64,000 nucleotides of DNA from Macrostomum hystrix. Its lineage: Eukaryota > Platyhelminthes > Macrostomidae. A program made the translations under genes and the position numbers. The notes beneath the pieces are model-generated. The model was not told where the DNA came from, ran no database searches, and saw nothing but the letters and a program-made list of their open reading frames with translations. Positions 23,701 to 35,700 of the stretch are shown piece by piece (the stretch's first letter is position 1; the number at the start of each line of letters is the position of its first letter). The DNA lies in contig CATNEN010000039.1 of NCBI GenBank assembly GCA_950097015.1, forward strand, positions 19,585,501-19,649,500, written 5' to 3'.

Positions 23701-26700
23701 ACTGGCTAATGCTGAGATGGATACTGGCTAATGCTGAGATGGATACTAGCTAATGCTGAGATGGATACTAGCTAATACTGAGATGGATACTGGCTAATGC
23801 TGAGATGGATACTAGCTAATACTGAGATGGATACTGGCTAATACTGAGATGGATACTGGCTAATGCTGAGATGGATACTGGCTAATACTGAGATGGATAC
23901 TAGCTAATACTGAGATGGATACTGGCTAATACTGAGATGGATACTGGCTAATGCTGAGATGGATACTGGCTAATGCTGAGATGGATACTGGCTAATGCTG
24001 AGATGGATACTGGCTAATGCTGAGATGGATACTTGCTAATGCTGAGATGGATACTGGCTAATGCTGAGATGGATACTGGCTAATGCTGAGATGGATACTG
24101 GCTAATGCTGAGATGGATACTAGCTAATGCTGAGATGGATACTGGCTAATGCTGAGATGGATACTAGCTAATGCTGAGATGGATACTGGCTAATACTGAG
24201 ATGGATACTGGCTAATGCTGAGATGGATACTTGCTAATGCTGAGATGGATACTGGCTAATGCTGAGATGGATACTGGCTAATGCTGAGATGGATAATGGC
24301 TAATGCTGAGATGGATACTGGCTAATGCTGAGTTGCTAATATGGACACAAAAAGCTAGACAATACTCACATGAAAGCTAAGCTGTCTAGCGATGTACATT
24401 CCTCGCAGTTTCATATCCATAGCTAGCAGTTCCATAACTCCAATGCCTCTTCGTTCAATAGTGTTGATAAAGTGGGCAAAGGTTGGGAAAGCACTGCCGC
24501 TGCCCCATAGGCCTAGACGGGTCATGTAGCCCATATTCTTAGGCTCCGAGGCGCCAGTAGCCGATGCGTAGACTACCCTGGCCATTGGTAATTGATTTTG
24601 CAAATCTAGCACAGTCTGACCAGTTTTGCTAGGCTTCTGAGAACCAGCAGGATAAAGATTCTTGGCTCGATGGCATTCGTCCAGGATGATTAGGCCTTCA
24701 AATTCTCGGCCAAGAAAGTTGACTAGCTGACGCAGACGGCTCTTATATTTGCTAGTTGAACTGGCCGATTCGCCAATTAGAGACGCGTAGGTGGCGAATA
24801 TGCAGCCTTTGCGAATTCTGCCATTCTCGTCGCTATTGATTTTGGCGTACTTCATTCGGTGGAGAGAATGCACAGCAATCCGATCCGCCTTAATTCATTG
24901 GTTCGGGATTCGAATAGTGACATTGGGATCTTAATGATGTTTTGCCACAGTTGGGAACATTGGAGTACAGACTGGGATCATTGGAGTTGGGACTCTAGGG
25001 GTTGGGATTTTAATTTTTGGGAGTTCGCAATATCAATTTTATAAAATGGATTTTTTAAATGAAAACGACATTATTGATAATTTGAAATAGGATCCTGATT
25101 TATATCAATGGGATTCTGATCTTTGGTAAATGAAATCAAACTTCTTTCAATGAGATTTAGATCCTTTTAAATAAGATTCCGATCCTTTGAAATGAGATTC
25201 CGATCATTTGAAATGAGATTCCGATCCTTTGAAATGAGATTCCGATCCTTTGAAATGAGATTCCGATCCTTTGAAATGAGATTCCGATCCTTGGAAATGA
25301 GATTCCGATCCTTGGAAATGAGATTCCGATCCTTGGAAATGAGATTCCGATCCTTGGAAATGAGATTCCGATCCTTGGAAATGGGATTTAGATCCTTTGA
25401 AATGAGATTCCGATCCTTTGAAATGAGATTCCGATCCTTGGAAATGAGATTCCGATCCTTGGAAATGAGATTCCGATCCTTGGAAATGAGATTCCGATCC
25501 TTGGAAATGAGATTCGGATCCTTGGAAATGAGATTCCGATCATTTGAAATGGGATTTAGATCCTTTGAAATGAGATTCCGATCCTTTGAAATGAGATTCC
25601 GATCCTTTGAAATGAGATTCCAATCCTTTGAAATGGGATTTAGATCCTTTGAAATGAGATTCCGATCCTTGGAAATGAGATTCCGATTCTTGGAATTAAG
25701 ATTCCGATTCTTGGAAATGGGATTTTAATCCTTTGAAATTGGATTTTGATCATTTAAAATGGGATTTAAATCCTTTAAAATGGGATTTAGATCCTTGGAA
25801 ATGAGATTCCGATTCTTGGAAATGGGATTTTGATCCTTTTAAATTGGATTTTGATCATTTAAAATGGGATTTAAATCCTTTAAAATGGGATTTAGATCCT
25901 TGGAAATGAGATTCCGATCCTTGGAAATTGGATTTTGATCATTTAAAATGGGATTTAAATCCTTTAAAATGGGATTTAGATCCTTGGAAATGAGATTCCG
26001 ATCCTTGGAAATTGGAGTCTCAAAATTGCAGCCAAGATTCTTCTTTTTTGTATTATAAAATGTCTAGGATACGCGATTTCGCCGCTAACCTGCAGATCGC
26101 GCAAATCTCGTTCAGCATCTACGCGTAGATCGTTAGACACTGATAGCCACAGGGCGCGCTTCCTCCCGCGCAGATAGTTCTCGTAGAGCAGGGCGGCCAG
26201 GACTCGACCCTTGCCCATGCCGGGACCGTCGCCAAGTAGGTAGCCGGCCCGCTGGCCGCTGGGCAGTATCGATTCGTGGCGCTGACAGGCGTAGATGACG
26301 GCTTCTAATTGAGCACTGCTCAATAGGCCGTCGGAGATTACTTCTTCCGGTAGGCGCAGTTCGTAATGAATATCGGGCGGCTCAACGGCTGCAAGAGAGC
26401 TAGATTCAACGACAACGTCTGGATGCGGACAGCCGATGCGAAGCTTCTGAGGTCTGGGAGGAAAGAATGGACTCTATCAGGCATGAACCACAGCCTAGAA
26501 TCATTGGGTCAGCTATGACCCACAGTCTAGAATCATTGGGTCAGCTATGACCCACAGCCTAGAATCATTGCGTCAGCTATGACCCACAGCCTAGAATCAT
26601 TGCGTCAGCTATGACCCACAGTCTAAAATCATTGGATCAGCTATGACCCACAGCGAAGAATCATTGGATCAGCTATGCTCTCTCAGTTTAGGATGGCTGG

Positions 26701-27939
26701 CAAACAAGCAGCCAGTGATTGAACTCACCGATAGTCTTTGTAAGTCTCAGCCGCCCCCAGCTCCTCCAGCTGATCTTCCAATTCGTCAGCGGCCTCTTCG
26801 CGCTGCCGGCGCAGTGCGTTGTTGCGATTTAAGAGCCGGTCTCTGGCCAACTTTTCGCGTTCCTGTGGCGTCAGAACAGGCGCCGATGCGACTGGCTTTA
26901 ATGAGGCCTGATTAAAAGGCGGTGCCTGACGATTGTATAAAAATGGTGGCTGCTGCTGCTGTTGCTGTGGTCTTATTGGCATACGCACAGGAATTGGCAC
27001 AGTTAACGGTTGTTGCTGTGCAGTTAGCACCTGCACAGGCACATTAGATGTCTGTGGCGTCATGGAAGATGTAGGCAGTGACGGAGGCGGACCAGTCAGA
27101 TTACTGAGGCCGCTCTCAGCTAGTGCCAGCTCCAGCAGGTCGGTGGGCTTTTCAGCTGGCTGACTGGTGGATGAGCTGCTAGGCATCATTTGCGACTGCT
27201 GCGATAGCGGCATCGGTGGAGCTAAACGGACAATCGGCCTGATGCCGCCAAGTGGATTAGCCGCCGATGTTGTCGCGAACCGCATCGGAGACAGCATTGT
27301 TGAAGACGCCGACGAGTATGGCGACGGTGGCGGAACAATGACTCGATGCCGGATGCCACCAGGCGAGACCTGCAAAATGACGGCACCGGGAGGCGGTGCA
27401 CCTACGCGCAGGCCGGAAGCGACAGATGAGACGCGAGTGATGGCACCCGTAGGGGAGGCGGATGACGAAGTCAGCTGATGATGAATCTGATAACGATGCA
27501 TTGGCAGCGGAGTGCCAGCCGCATTTGCAGAAGCAACAGTTGCTATGCCATTGCTAACGGGCAGAAATTGATGACGTACTATCACAGAACCTGAATGCTG
27601 GTGTATCATTGGTGAAGAATGTGGCTGTTGCAGTATTGGCATCTGGGATGCAGTGGTGACAGGATGCTGCTGCTGTTGCTCTTGCTCCTGTGGCTGACCT
27701 AGTGGCTTTTTACTAATAAGGTTGTCAATTTCATCTTCATCTAGATCATCAAGAGGCTCTTCAACAACAGCTGGATTGTTGCCTTTGGCAGTGGATTCCT
27801 CTGGCTTATTAAGCTTATGATTGTTGTTGTTGGCCTCTAGATTAGTTGTAATATTTTCTGTACTAATAGTTGGCGCAATGGGTCGGCTGCCAAAGTCCTG
27901 AGACAGAGCTTCATTGAACAAGTCCAGCTGGTCCATCAA
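17723..27939 (-). CDS. sbno: Strawberry notch homologue (SBNO1/2-like), 9 coding exons
   Basis: Minus-strand exons: 27939-26729, 26453-26090, 24888-24370, 23510-23283, 22474-21971, 20910-20776, 20513-19908, 19043-18639 and 18007-17723. All borders are GT-AG; phase is 2 after exon 1 and 0 thereafter. The product is 1418 residues (human SBNO1 is 1393). The N-terminal third is Gln/Pro-rich and disordered. The helicase core follows: Walker [50 protein letters not shown], then [42 protein letters not shown] and the motif VI block [12 protein letters not shown]. The C-terminal strawberry notch domain includes [14 protein letters not shown] and [14 protein letters not shown] proteins are nuclear superfamily-2 helicase-like regulators working with Notch and other signalling pathways. 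Every intron carries its own minisatellite, and intron 5 also has a SINE. Confidence 0.96.
18060..18540. repeat. Minisatellite in sbno intron 8 (about 24-bp unit)
   Basis: Copies of ctgtcttatctctctcaccc plus variable cctca or actgtcaccc endings. Strongly pyrimidine-rich on the + strand, hence purine-rich in the transcript. It begins about 55 bases from the exon 9 acceptor. Confidence 0.92.
19160..19800. repeat. Minisatellite in sbno intron 7 (23-bp unit)
   Basis: About 27 copies of acaggtatcacactttcttg plus aga. A variant block (ctggtgtcacactttattgg) appears twice, near 19440-19520 and 19690-19770, pointing to duplication of a multi-unit segment. Confidence 0.95.
20540..20770. repeat. Minisatellite in sbno intron 6 (about 25-bp unit)
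   Basis: Eight or nine copies of gaatcgcagcagagaagcaa plus cagatg. The array directly follows the exon 6 donor in the transcript (GT at 20775-20774). Confidence 0.93.
20940..21500. repeat. Minisatellite in sbno intron 5 (27-bp unit, two families)
   Basis: About twelve near-identical copies of ggaagtagcttgtgttggga plus tttctga run to 21265. A related block with aattaaaatactttgggttg follows. The half-unit tgggatttcta is shared, so the second block derives from the first or vice versa. Confidence 0.94.
21545..21904 (+). mobile_element. Full-length tRNA-derived SINE, family A, in sbno intron 5
   Basis: The copy begins gaggggtcggtgacagcggt (box A) and has box B agctcgattccg. The body has tcatttggggcacagctgcg and the 3' end is gcagccctcctgcaattgtt. 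It is inserted antisense to sbno. Confidence 0.9.
22515..23225. repeat. Minisatellite in sbno intron 4 (30-bp unit)
   Basis: About 23 copies of aaacagaactcaaatcatgg followed by ggattgtatt. The sub-variants ggggattgtatt, ggggattgtaat and gaggattcttat occur in ordered blocks. The unit length of 30 keeps frames open, so two long artefactual frames run through it. Confidence 0.95.
23525..24340. repeat. Minisatellite in sbno intron 3 (22-bp unit)
   Basis: About 37 copies of gctgagatggatactggcta plus at. Point variants (tagc for tggc, actg for gctg) are scattered. It nearly fills the intron between exons 3 and 4. Confidence 0.95.
25145..26015. repeat. Minisatellite in sbno intron 2 (21-bp unit)
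   Basis: About 40 copies of gaaatgagattccgatcctt plus g or t. At the right side are higher-order blocks of several variant units (ttaaatcctttaaaatggga), repeated three times near 25735-25980. Confidence 0.95.
26485..26670. repeat. Minisatellite in sbno intron 1 (31-bp unit)
   Basis: About six copies of tcagctatgacccacagcct plus agaatcattgg. It is the smallest of the sbno intron arrays. Confidence 0.92.
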
Positions 27940-30740
27940 ATGATGGCACCTATGGACTGTACAGTTGGTGACACAAAGGCCTTATTGGGCCACTAAGTGG
28001 GCTTTAATTTAGAAATTCTTGTTTGATTATTTTGTAACTTTATCTGCAAAGCCACAATGGCTGCAATTGAAACAAATAAATGTTTAAAAAAACTTATAAG
28101 TCAACTGACTACTTCAGATACAAAATTATTTGTGCCTAAATGTGTCAAATACTTAAATGGTATGTATTTCAGTTACCTTTTGTAACTAAAATTTTATAAC
28201 TATTTTATTTATACTATACCATAATACTATATAAACATATGTATATACTAGCGTATGACTAGTGTGTGGCTAAAATACTCTACTAACTTGATACTTTTCT
28301 ACTTGGGTACATACCATTTATAAATAATTGTTATTAACTATTGATATTATATTGATATTCCCTGAAGGAAAAAACTAAATTGTTGAGTACACATCTGACA
28401 CAATTCTGAAGTGCACAATTGGGCAGCATTGCATGGCACAGCCAATTACCCCGTGCTGTCTTTGTTTTTTCCAATAGGTTTACATAGGTTAAAGCCATTG
28501 TTAGCTTTGTATGGAACTTTTTGAACCAAAATGCCACAGTTCCCTGATGCATGTCCATAAAACTTAGTGTAAAAATTCCAACAGAGTTGATAATTCATTA
28601 TTGATATCAACTATAGAAACTAGTTTATCATTTTTTATCTTTATGATTAGTTGGTTTGATCTTTATGAAAACCTTGAGTTCATCAAACATTTACATATTG
28701 ATGTGCTGTAGTCTGCTATGTCCAAGATTCCTTGATACTTAGAGAATTTTCAGTCCCTGAAAACTCCATCTTTACCGGAAAACTTAGCAATCCCAAGCCT
28801 GATTACTTGGTTGCTCTACTGCTAGAAAGCATCAGTGTTTAGGCTGGTAAAACCCCTCTGACCCCTATTAGTCATTTTTACCAATTGTGTGCCAGGCTAC
28901 CACAGGTGCAACAATAGGAAATGAATATATATTGTATTGAATTTTTATTAAGTATTTCTGACATAAAAAATATTTCTTTCAGATCTGTAATTTTTTATAA
29001 TCACCTCTTACTGAACAGCCCCTTTAAGCATTGTTTTGAGCAATATTTTAAAAGAGCATATGCTGAGCAGCAATATCCTATATACTTTGCTAAGCAATAT
29101 GTATAAAAAAACCTCAGATAAATATTACAGCTGTTACAAAAAATTCGATTTATAATGCCTTAGTGAATTGTCCAATATACCCTTAGGTGTAAAAATGACT
29201 GGATGGCTTAACTTTTATTGCTTAAAAAGTAAACTTATATATGGAGTGCATGATCAATGTAGGTATAAAAAGGTACCTTAAATACTTAAGGAAATAAGTC
29301 ACTCAAAATACTGAATTGGTTGATCTCTAACAAATTCTGATAGGATAGATCACCAATGGTATACAAAGTAACAAAGAAACATTGGTGACAAAGTTAATTG
29401 TCACCTTTGTACCCAAATATACCATTCTTGCTGTTTTTTATTCAGGTTTTTGTTATAGGGCCTAGAACTCATATTCTCATATTTTATCCTCATATTCTAA
29501 TATTCTCATACTCAATATTTACTCATCTTTTGTTAAGAAATTCCCAGTAAAAATATGCACAAAAATGAAAAAACTACAGTATTTGTACATGCTATTTTTT
29601 CCAGTTGCTTTCCAGTTGCTTTCCAGTTGCATTGATATAAATACTAAAATGTTAAATTAAATAGTGGAGAATATTAAACTTTGTGGCAAGAAAGTTTACC
29701 TCTAGTGTAATTTACATTATAGTTTCATGTCATTAACTAGGCCCTATAAAAAAGCAAATAGCAACTTGTCTAGTTCTATATTGAATTTGTTTTAATTGTT
29801 TTAAATTTTATTAGCTTAAGTATATAGTATGCTGCTACTCAACATTAAGCTTTTTTATAGGCCTAACTGGCTCAAAATCATTCTTGAAGTGAGCTGTTCA
29901 GTTACTGAGTTAGACATGTCATTTAAAAAATTATACATAAAATAAGACAAGTGTAGGCCTAGGCCTAAAATTATTAAAAACATAACTGTTCAAAATTTTA
30001 CATTGGAAGATTTGAACCAGCATGATCTAGGCCTAGCTCCAACTCCAGAGGTGGCCCAGACCAACAAGCCATAAAGCCATAGTCATCACTCATCAATCAG
30101 AATTTGTTTTCAGGGTGCTTTGTTTCTCAAACCATCAAATGTGTTTTGTTTGTCCACATTTGATTATTGTTCATTAAAAATGTAAAAAACTATTTGGCCT
30201 AAGCAAAACAAACTGCAAATGGCAATGCCAAAAAAATTAATATTATAAATTATAATCACTTTTTGGGGCCTATATTATAGTAAAAATATAAACAGTGAGT
30301 TCAAGACTAACACCAAACAAACAAATAACAAGCCACTCAGATGTCATAGTAGTGTGCTCCTACACCCTGAGTCTGTCTGGGTGGCTGTGAATACTGGCCT
30401 AGGCCTATTGATAATATTTTAGACATATCTGTCCTGGCAATTGTTAGCTTTTTGGTTGGGATTTAGTAGAATGTATATAAGTAGCTAGTAAGCTAGGTAG
30501 TAGGCCCTACTCAAATTAAAGTATTTTTACAATAAACTAGGAAAATGGTTTTTATTAGGGGGCTGGCTCTGGCTCAAGGTCAATCTTGCTACCTTGCTTT
30601 TAGCTTTGCAAGCTTGTGAAATACCATGCTGTCGCCTGTCTGAGTGTCTGTGCCTCATCAAGATCCTATGAACCCGAAAGGATTAGCAGAGCAGCCAGGG
30701 GCCAGGGCTAGGCCATATTGCCATGAGACAGTAGGTTATA
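27940..30740. other. AT-rich intergenic region upstream of sbno
   Basis: No coding exon could be supported. The stretch is AT-rich and probably contains the sbno promoter and 5' UTR. The palindromic word aggcct recurs unusually often from about 29450 on (taggcctaggcc near 29952 and ggcctaggccta near 30394). Confidence 0.45.
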
Positions 30741-30742
30741 CG

Positions 30743-30876
30743 AAGAGCTTGCGTGCACGGCTGCCGTTCACCCAAAGCCATACTTGCGTGCACGGCTGCC
30801 GTTCGCCCAAAGCCATACTTGCGTGCACGGCTGCCGTTCGCCCAAAGCCATACTTGCGTGCACGGCTGCCGTTCGT
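30743..30876. repeat. Four-copy 35-bp tandem repeat
   Basis: Four near-perfect copies of cttgcgtgcacggctgccgt plus tcgcccaaagccata. It is GC-rich within AT-rich surroundings. The open frame through it is likely fortuitous. Confidence 0.9.
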
Positions 30877-32785
30877 ATATTATATGATACCATCATTACC
30901 ATGAAGGGCATGTAGCTTTGCATTCAAATATGGCTATATTGCTAATCAAACAAGAATCGGTATATATATATCAATATCTATCGTATCTTAATATTAAATA
31001 TATGCACTGTCCTGTCGGTACGGTACGTAGACCGTAGATCGATTGCTTTTTAAATACTATAGGCCTATTAAGACAATGTAGTGCGATTTTCTTGCCCCAT
31101 TTGAATGTGCGCATTTACTGTAATCTTCCATATTTACATTAACATTCGCGATGTAATTTTGTACTAGTAATGTAATTATATTGTAATTGTATTGTACTTC
31201 CTTCCTTTATCTACTGTAATTTATTGTATTCGTATTTGTTTTAATGTTTGTTACTTAAATAACTGCACGTCATCGAGAACCATTAGTCTGTACGCTGATT
31301 GGCTCAGCTTATATTTAAATACACTCGATGGTGATTGGCGGCTACCTTCCCGTGCGGCTGGCGTCGAAGTGAGAGCTAAGTTAAAGTTTACATTTTGATT
31401 GCGAGTCTACAACATTTGAAAACCAGTTCAGTAACACGAAATTGTTACAACAAGCAAGGCAAGGCATATTTAAAACTGTCATCCGATTTCAACAAAAGCA
31501 CTTGATAAAGCAGATTGTTCTAAACTTTAGGCAATTTGTTGGCTTTAAGGCATATTAAATTAATTGTTTTGTGCTAATCTTACTGATTTACAGAATTTCT
31601 CAAAAGCTTACATTGCAACAGAGTTCTTGCTCTATTTAACTTACTTAGAAATTGCTATATAAAAATGTATATAAGTAACAATAAAACTCCAGGGCCTCGA
31701 TTACTATTTTTTAAAGCAAGATTCTTATGTGAACAAAACGCCTCGCATGTCCCAGAATATGATTTCATTTCTGTGCTTCTCTCATCTGTTCTTTTTTATT
31801 TCGCGTTTTTTTAGTTATGCTGTTTTACATGCTACACCAGACTCCCGAGCTTAAATCAGGCAGGAACGCAAAAAGTGCATCTTTCTTTCACGTAACTGTA
31901 TTATTCTCTATGCAGTGATTATCTGCGTATAAATAAAATTAATTACGTAGCTAGCTGTAAAATACATCTACAAGTATGTAACTGCATGATTATTATAATA
32001 ATAGTCTTATGGTCTATTATTCCCCCCAAATATGTAGATTAATATTGGGTCCCTGCATGTCTTCTTTCAGAAGTCAGACCGCAAAATAATTGGGCTTGGC
32101 CGGCAAACCCGTACAACAATCCTATGTCGGCAGACTTTCTCGACGCAACTGCTACGTCCAGCGACGTCGATATGGCAAATGGGAATTGTTTAATTACATC
32201 GAAGAAATGAAAAATACGCGAAGACTTACAAAAACCCTCGGAAAATTATTATTGATGCAGAAACAGCATAAAATGCGAAAATTCATGACTGAGCTTCGGC
32301 TTTGTGTAGAAGTTCTCATTTACCACAGTCAGCCGATGTCAGATTATTTGTTTTACTTAATAGCTTCTCCATCCTCTCTTTATCCATTGATTCTCAGCAT
32401 CCGCGATAGTAAGTCATAAAGTTTTGATCGATTCTAAATTTTCCTACGATGAAAAGACTGCTTTCTCAACTGGACCTCCGTAAAGCATAATTGTGTTTTG
32501 TTTTTTTTAACCTGCTTATCATCATGTATATGAGCACGATAGCACCACTGTTGGAGGCGGAAAATGTAATTATTTTTTACTCGTAATCCCGCTCCCATTC
32601 GAAATTACGCAACAATTATACTCAAAGTTATAAATTATTGAAATTCAGTGAAAACTTAATTTAGATACACGCTTTTTTAATATAGTTAACAACGAACCAC
32701 GTGCACAGAAAACACTTCGCTTAATTCTGGATCCTCAGCAACGGAGCTAAGTGTCCTAAACTGAATAGCCCGGATTTGTTTCATA
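30877..32785. other. Intergenic region, no supported gene
   Basis: Mostly AT-rich. A moderately balanced stretch at about 32080-32420 has an open + strand frame rich in Arg, Lys and Leu (RRYGKWELFNYIEEM). I found no family match, ATG start or paired splice sites, so it is not called as a gene. Confidence 0.4.
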
Positions 32786-35700
32786 TCAAGATCGATCAAT
32801 CATCAAATCAGCAGTTATGGATTCGAATTCTTGAATCTCGGGGACATCATTATTGGCGCTAGATTTAACTGCAGCTGCGGCGGCGCAAGAGTTAGCAGTA
32901 AGGCGGCCGGTGCTGATCGCGTCTGATGATTCAGCGCTGGACTCTGCGTCTGGCTTTACAGGCCTGACAATTCCAGCCGTGGCGCAGTGGTAGATGACAA
33001 AAACAGGACAATCGCCGGTTTCATCTGTCTCATAGCGGGCTACTAGTTCGCGCACCATTTCCAGTGAGAATAGTGACCGGCTCTCGCGATGCAGTTCGAC
33101 GCTGGTGCATAGTTGACAGTCGGAACGACCGAAGCCGCCAAAAAAGGCGATCGAACCGGCGCCGCTGAAGTGCGGACACTCCAATACTTGGATCTGGCCG
33201 CGTCTATTGGCAAACAGCCACACTGAGCCCAGCCAAGGCACTGTGAACCGACTGGGCACTAGTAGGTTCAGTGTGTCTTCCTGGTCGGCTGGAGGATGAA
33301 ACAATTGTTGTAGGACAATGCAATCAGTATATACTGAGTATGCTAGGGCTACGGCACACATACACAGCTGACGTATAGTCCAATATTGGTTATAGCCTAA
33401 CTTAAAACTGACAGATCTGGAAATAAAATCCTAGCAAAAATCAATGTGGCTGCCTTTGGCAGCCTCAAACCCAAAGGTCGCGCATTTCAAACCCAAAGGT
33501 CGCGCCTTTCAAATTCAATGTGGCGCCCTTCAAAATCCAAAGGGCGCTCTTCAAATCTAAGGTGGTGTTCCCCAAAGCGGAGTGGTGTTCACCAAAATCC
33601 GTGGGAATCCAAGGTAGGGTTCCCTCCAAATCCAAGGTGGTTTTCTCGCAAATCCAAGGTGGTTTTCTTGCAAATCCAAGGCGGTTTTCTCGCAAATCCA
33701 AGGTGGTTTTCCCTCAAATCCAAGGTGGTTTTCTTGCAAATCCAAGGCGGTTTTCCCCCAAATCCAAGGCGGTTTTCCCCCAAATCCAAGGTGGTTTTCC
33801 CCCAAATACAAGGTGGTTTTCCCCCAAATCCAAGGCGGTTTTCCCCCAAATCCAAGGTGGTTTTCCCTCAAATCCAAGGTGGTTTTCCCCCAAATCCAAG
33901 GTGGTTTTCCCCCAAATACAAGGTGGTTTTCCCCCAAATCCAAGGCGGTTTTCCCCCAAATCCAAGGTGGTTTTCCCCCAAATCCAAGGTGGTTTTCCTC
34001 CAAATCCAAGCGTCTGATGCCGTCGACATATATAATTTATCTACCTTACCGTTGTATAACGACAAAGTAAATTCCACCGCAGAAACTTACCAACAAGGAA
34101 TCCGTCATCAATGGTGACGTAACGAATCTTGACTCGATGCTGCTGCGGTCCCCCTTCGAACCAGATAATCTCCGAGCCGGAATCAACGTAGCGCATTGGC
34201 GAGAAGTCGAGCCGCATTTCTGCAAGCAGCTGGAATGGATCCTTCTTGTAGGCGTTGAGAACTACCCTTCGAGACACAGTGTAGAATGAGCAGAGCAAGA
34301 TTCGGGTATCGCTGACTGATACCTGTACAGATGAAGGTTTCAAAATTTGAATTATTTGTACTTTATTGCTAAGTTTTCTGGAAAGTGTTGTTACCTGAAC
34401 TCCATCATTAACTCACGTAATATACTCAATGCGGAATTTTCAAGTGGCCCCAGAAAGCAGAAAAGTGAGTATACTGAATGCTCAATAATGCAGATAAGCA
34501 GGATATGCTCAATTGGATGCTCAATTAAAGAGAATCGTTCTATAGGGACTTAAGTCAGTGTGGGTGAGTACCAGAGCGGTTAAACTCGTTTACTCTTCGT
34601 ATGATCGGCACCTGTCTATCTATCTGCAGGGGGGCCCGGGGCACTTGTCGCACAAGCGACGGAGCGGCACGCCCCCAGACCGGCGAACTAGGCGCTTTAG
34701 CGCCCATCGCGCCGCCTCCCCTGAGCAGGCACCACATACAGCAGCACAGACCAGCCGGGGAGGGCAGGAGGCACCCAGAATAGGCAGCAGTGTCCCCCAC
34801 CCCCGCCCCACACGCACAGAGCAGACCAAGCCGGGGCGGAAGGCTGATAAGAAATCAGTCCTCAGGGGGGGGCCGGGTGATGAGTGTACACTTATCCAAT
34901 CGCGCTGACGGAATTCCAGAGAGCGCGCGGCGGTGTACACCCGCCCTCCAGCCACCCCCGCAAGGTCTAACGCCCCAGCGCCAACGCACAAACTCATACA
35001 ACGCAGAAGGCACACAGAAGGTAGGAGCGAAGCTATTATTTCAAGCTTTGATTGCACGAAATATGGTGCACCTCCGCCGGTCGCTACTGTCCAAAACCCC
35101 GCCCAACAAGTCCCGAAATTAATCGTGACTTGAAGGGTGAATCGAACTAGCGTCCTTTGGAGTGCGAGGCAGCGACGTTAGCCGCTGACCCACTCGCCCC
35201 TTCATGATCGGCACCTGAGCTCGATTCATAGCTACAAATGTTGCAGTTTACAATCGATCTAGAAGTACTTGACTCTCATTGGCACAACAGACTGCAGAAC
35301 AGAATTGCCTAGTACGCTGGCTGCGGGTCAAATGTCTCTCAGACGAAGAACCAGTGTCTACAACCCTCCTGCAAAAAATATTCGCTCGAATTACTGTCAG
35401 GGACTGGGGTGTGTCGGTGGCAGAGCGGTTAAACGCGTTTGCCTCTCGCCCAAAGGTCTATAAGCTCGATTTTGCGGCAAGAACACATTCATTTGGGGCA
35501 CAGCCGCGGAGAGAAGGCTTGGGGGCTTGTCGTGCAATTTACGCCCTTGAGGTTCAACCTCCAAGGCTTAGTGAGAGTGTACACTGCCTGACGATGAGAA
35601 AGTCAGGGCAGATGTACACACCTGTGTGAGCGTGTGCCTGTGTACGGCATCTGCATGTACCTCCCCTGCACGTGCTCAAGAGTCCGCGAAATGGGCAGAA

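Noticed and set aside
32090-32419. Open + strand frame of about 109 codons
   Set aside because: It has no ATG start, no family match and no convincing partner exon. It might be an exon of an unknown gene, but the evidence is too thin.
33446-34117. Open frames on both strands through the 23-bp array
   Set aside because: Several frames on both strands are open at once, as expected from the repeat; the region is an intron of the unnamed gene.
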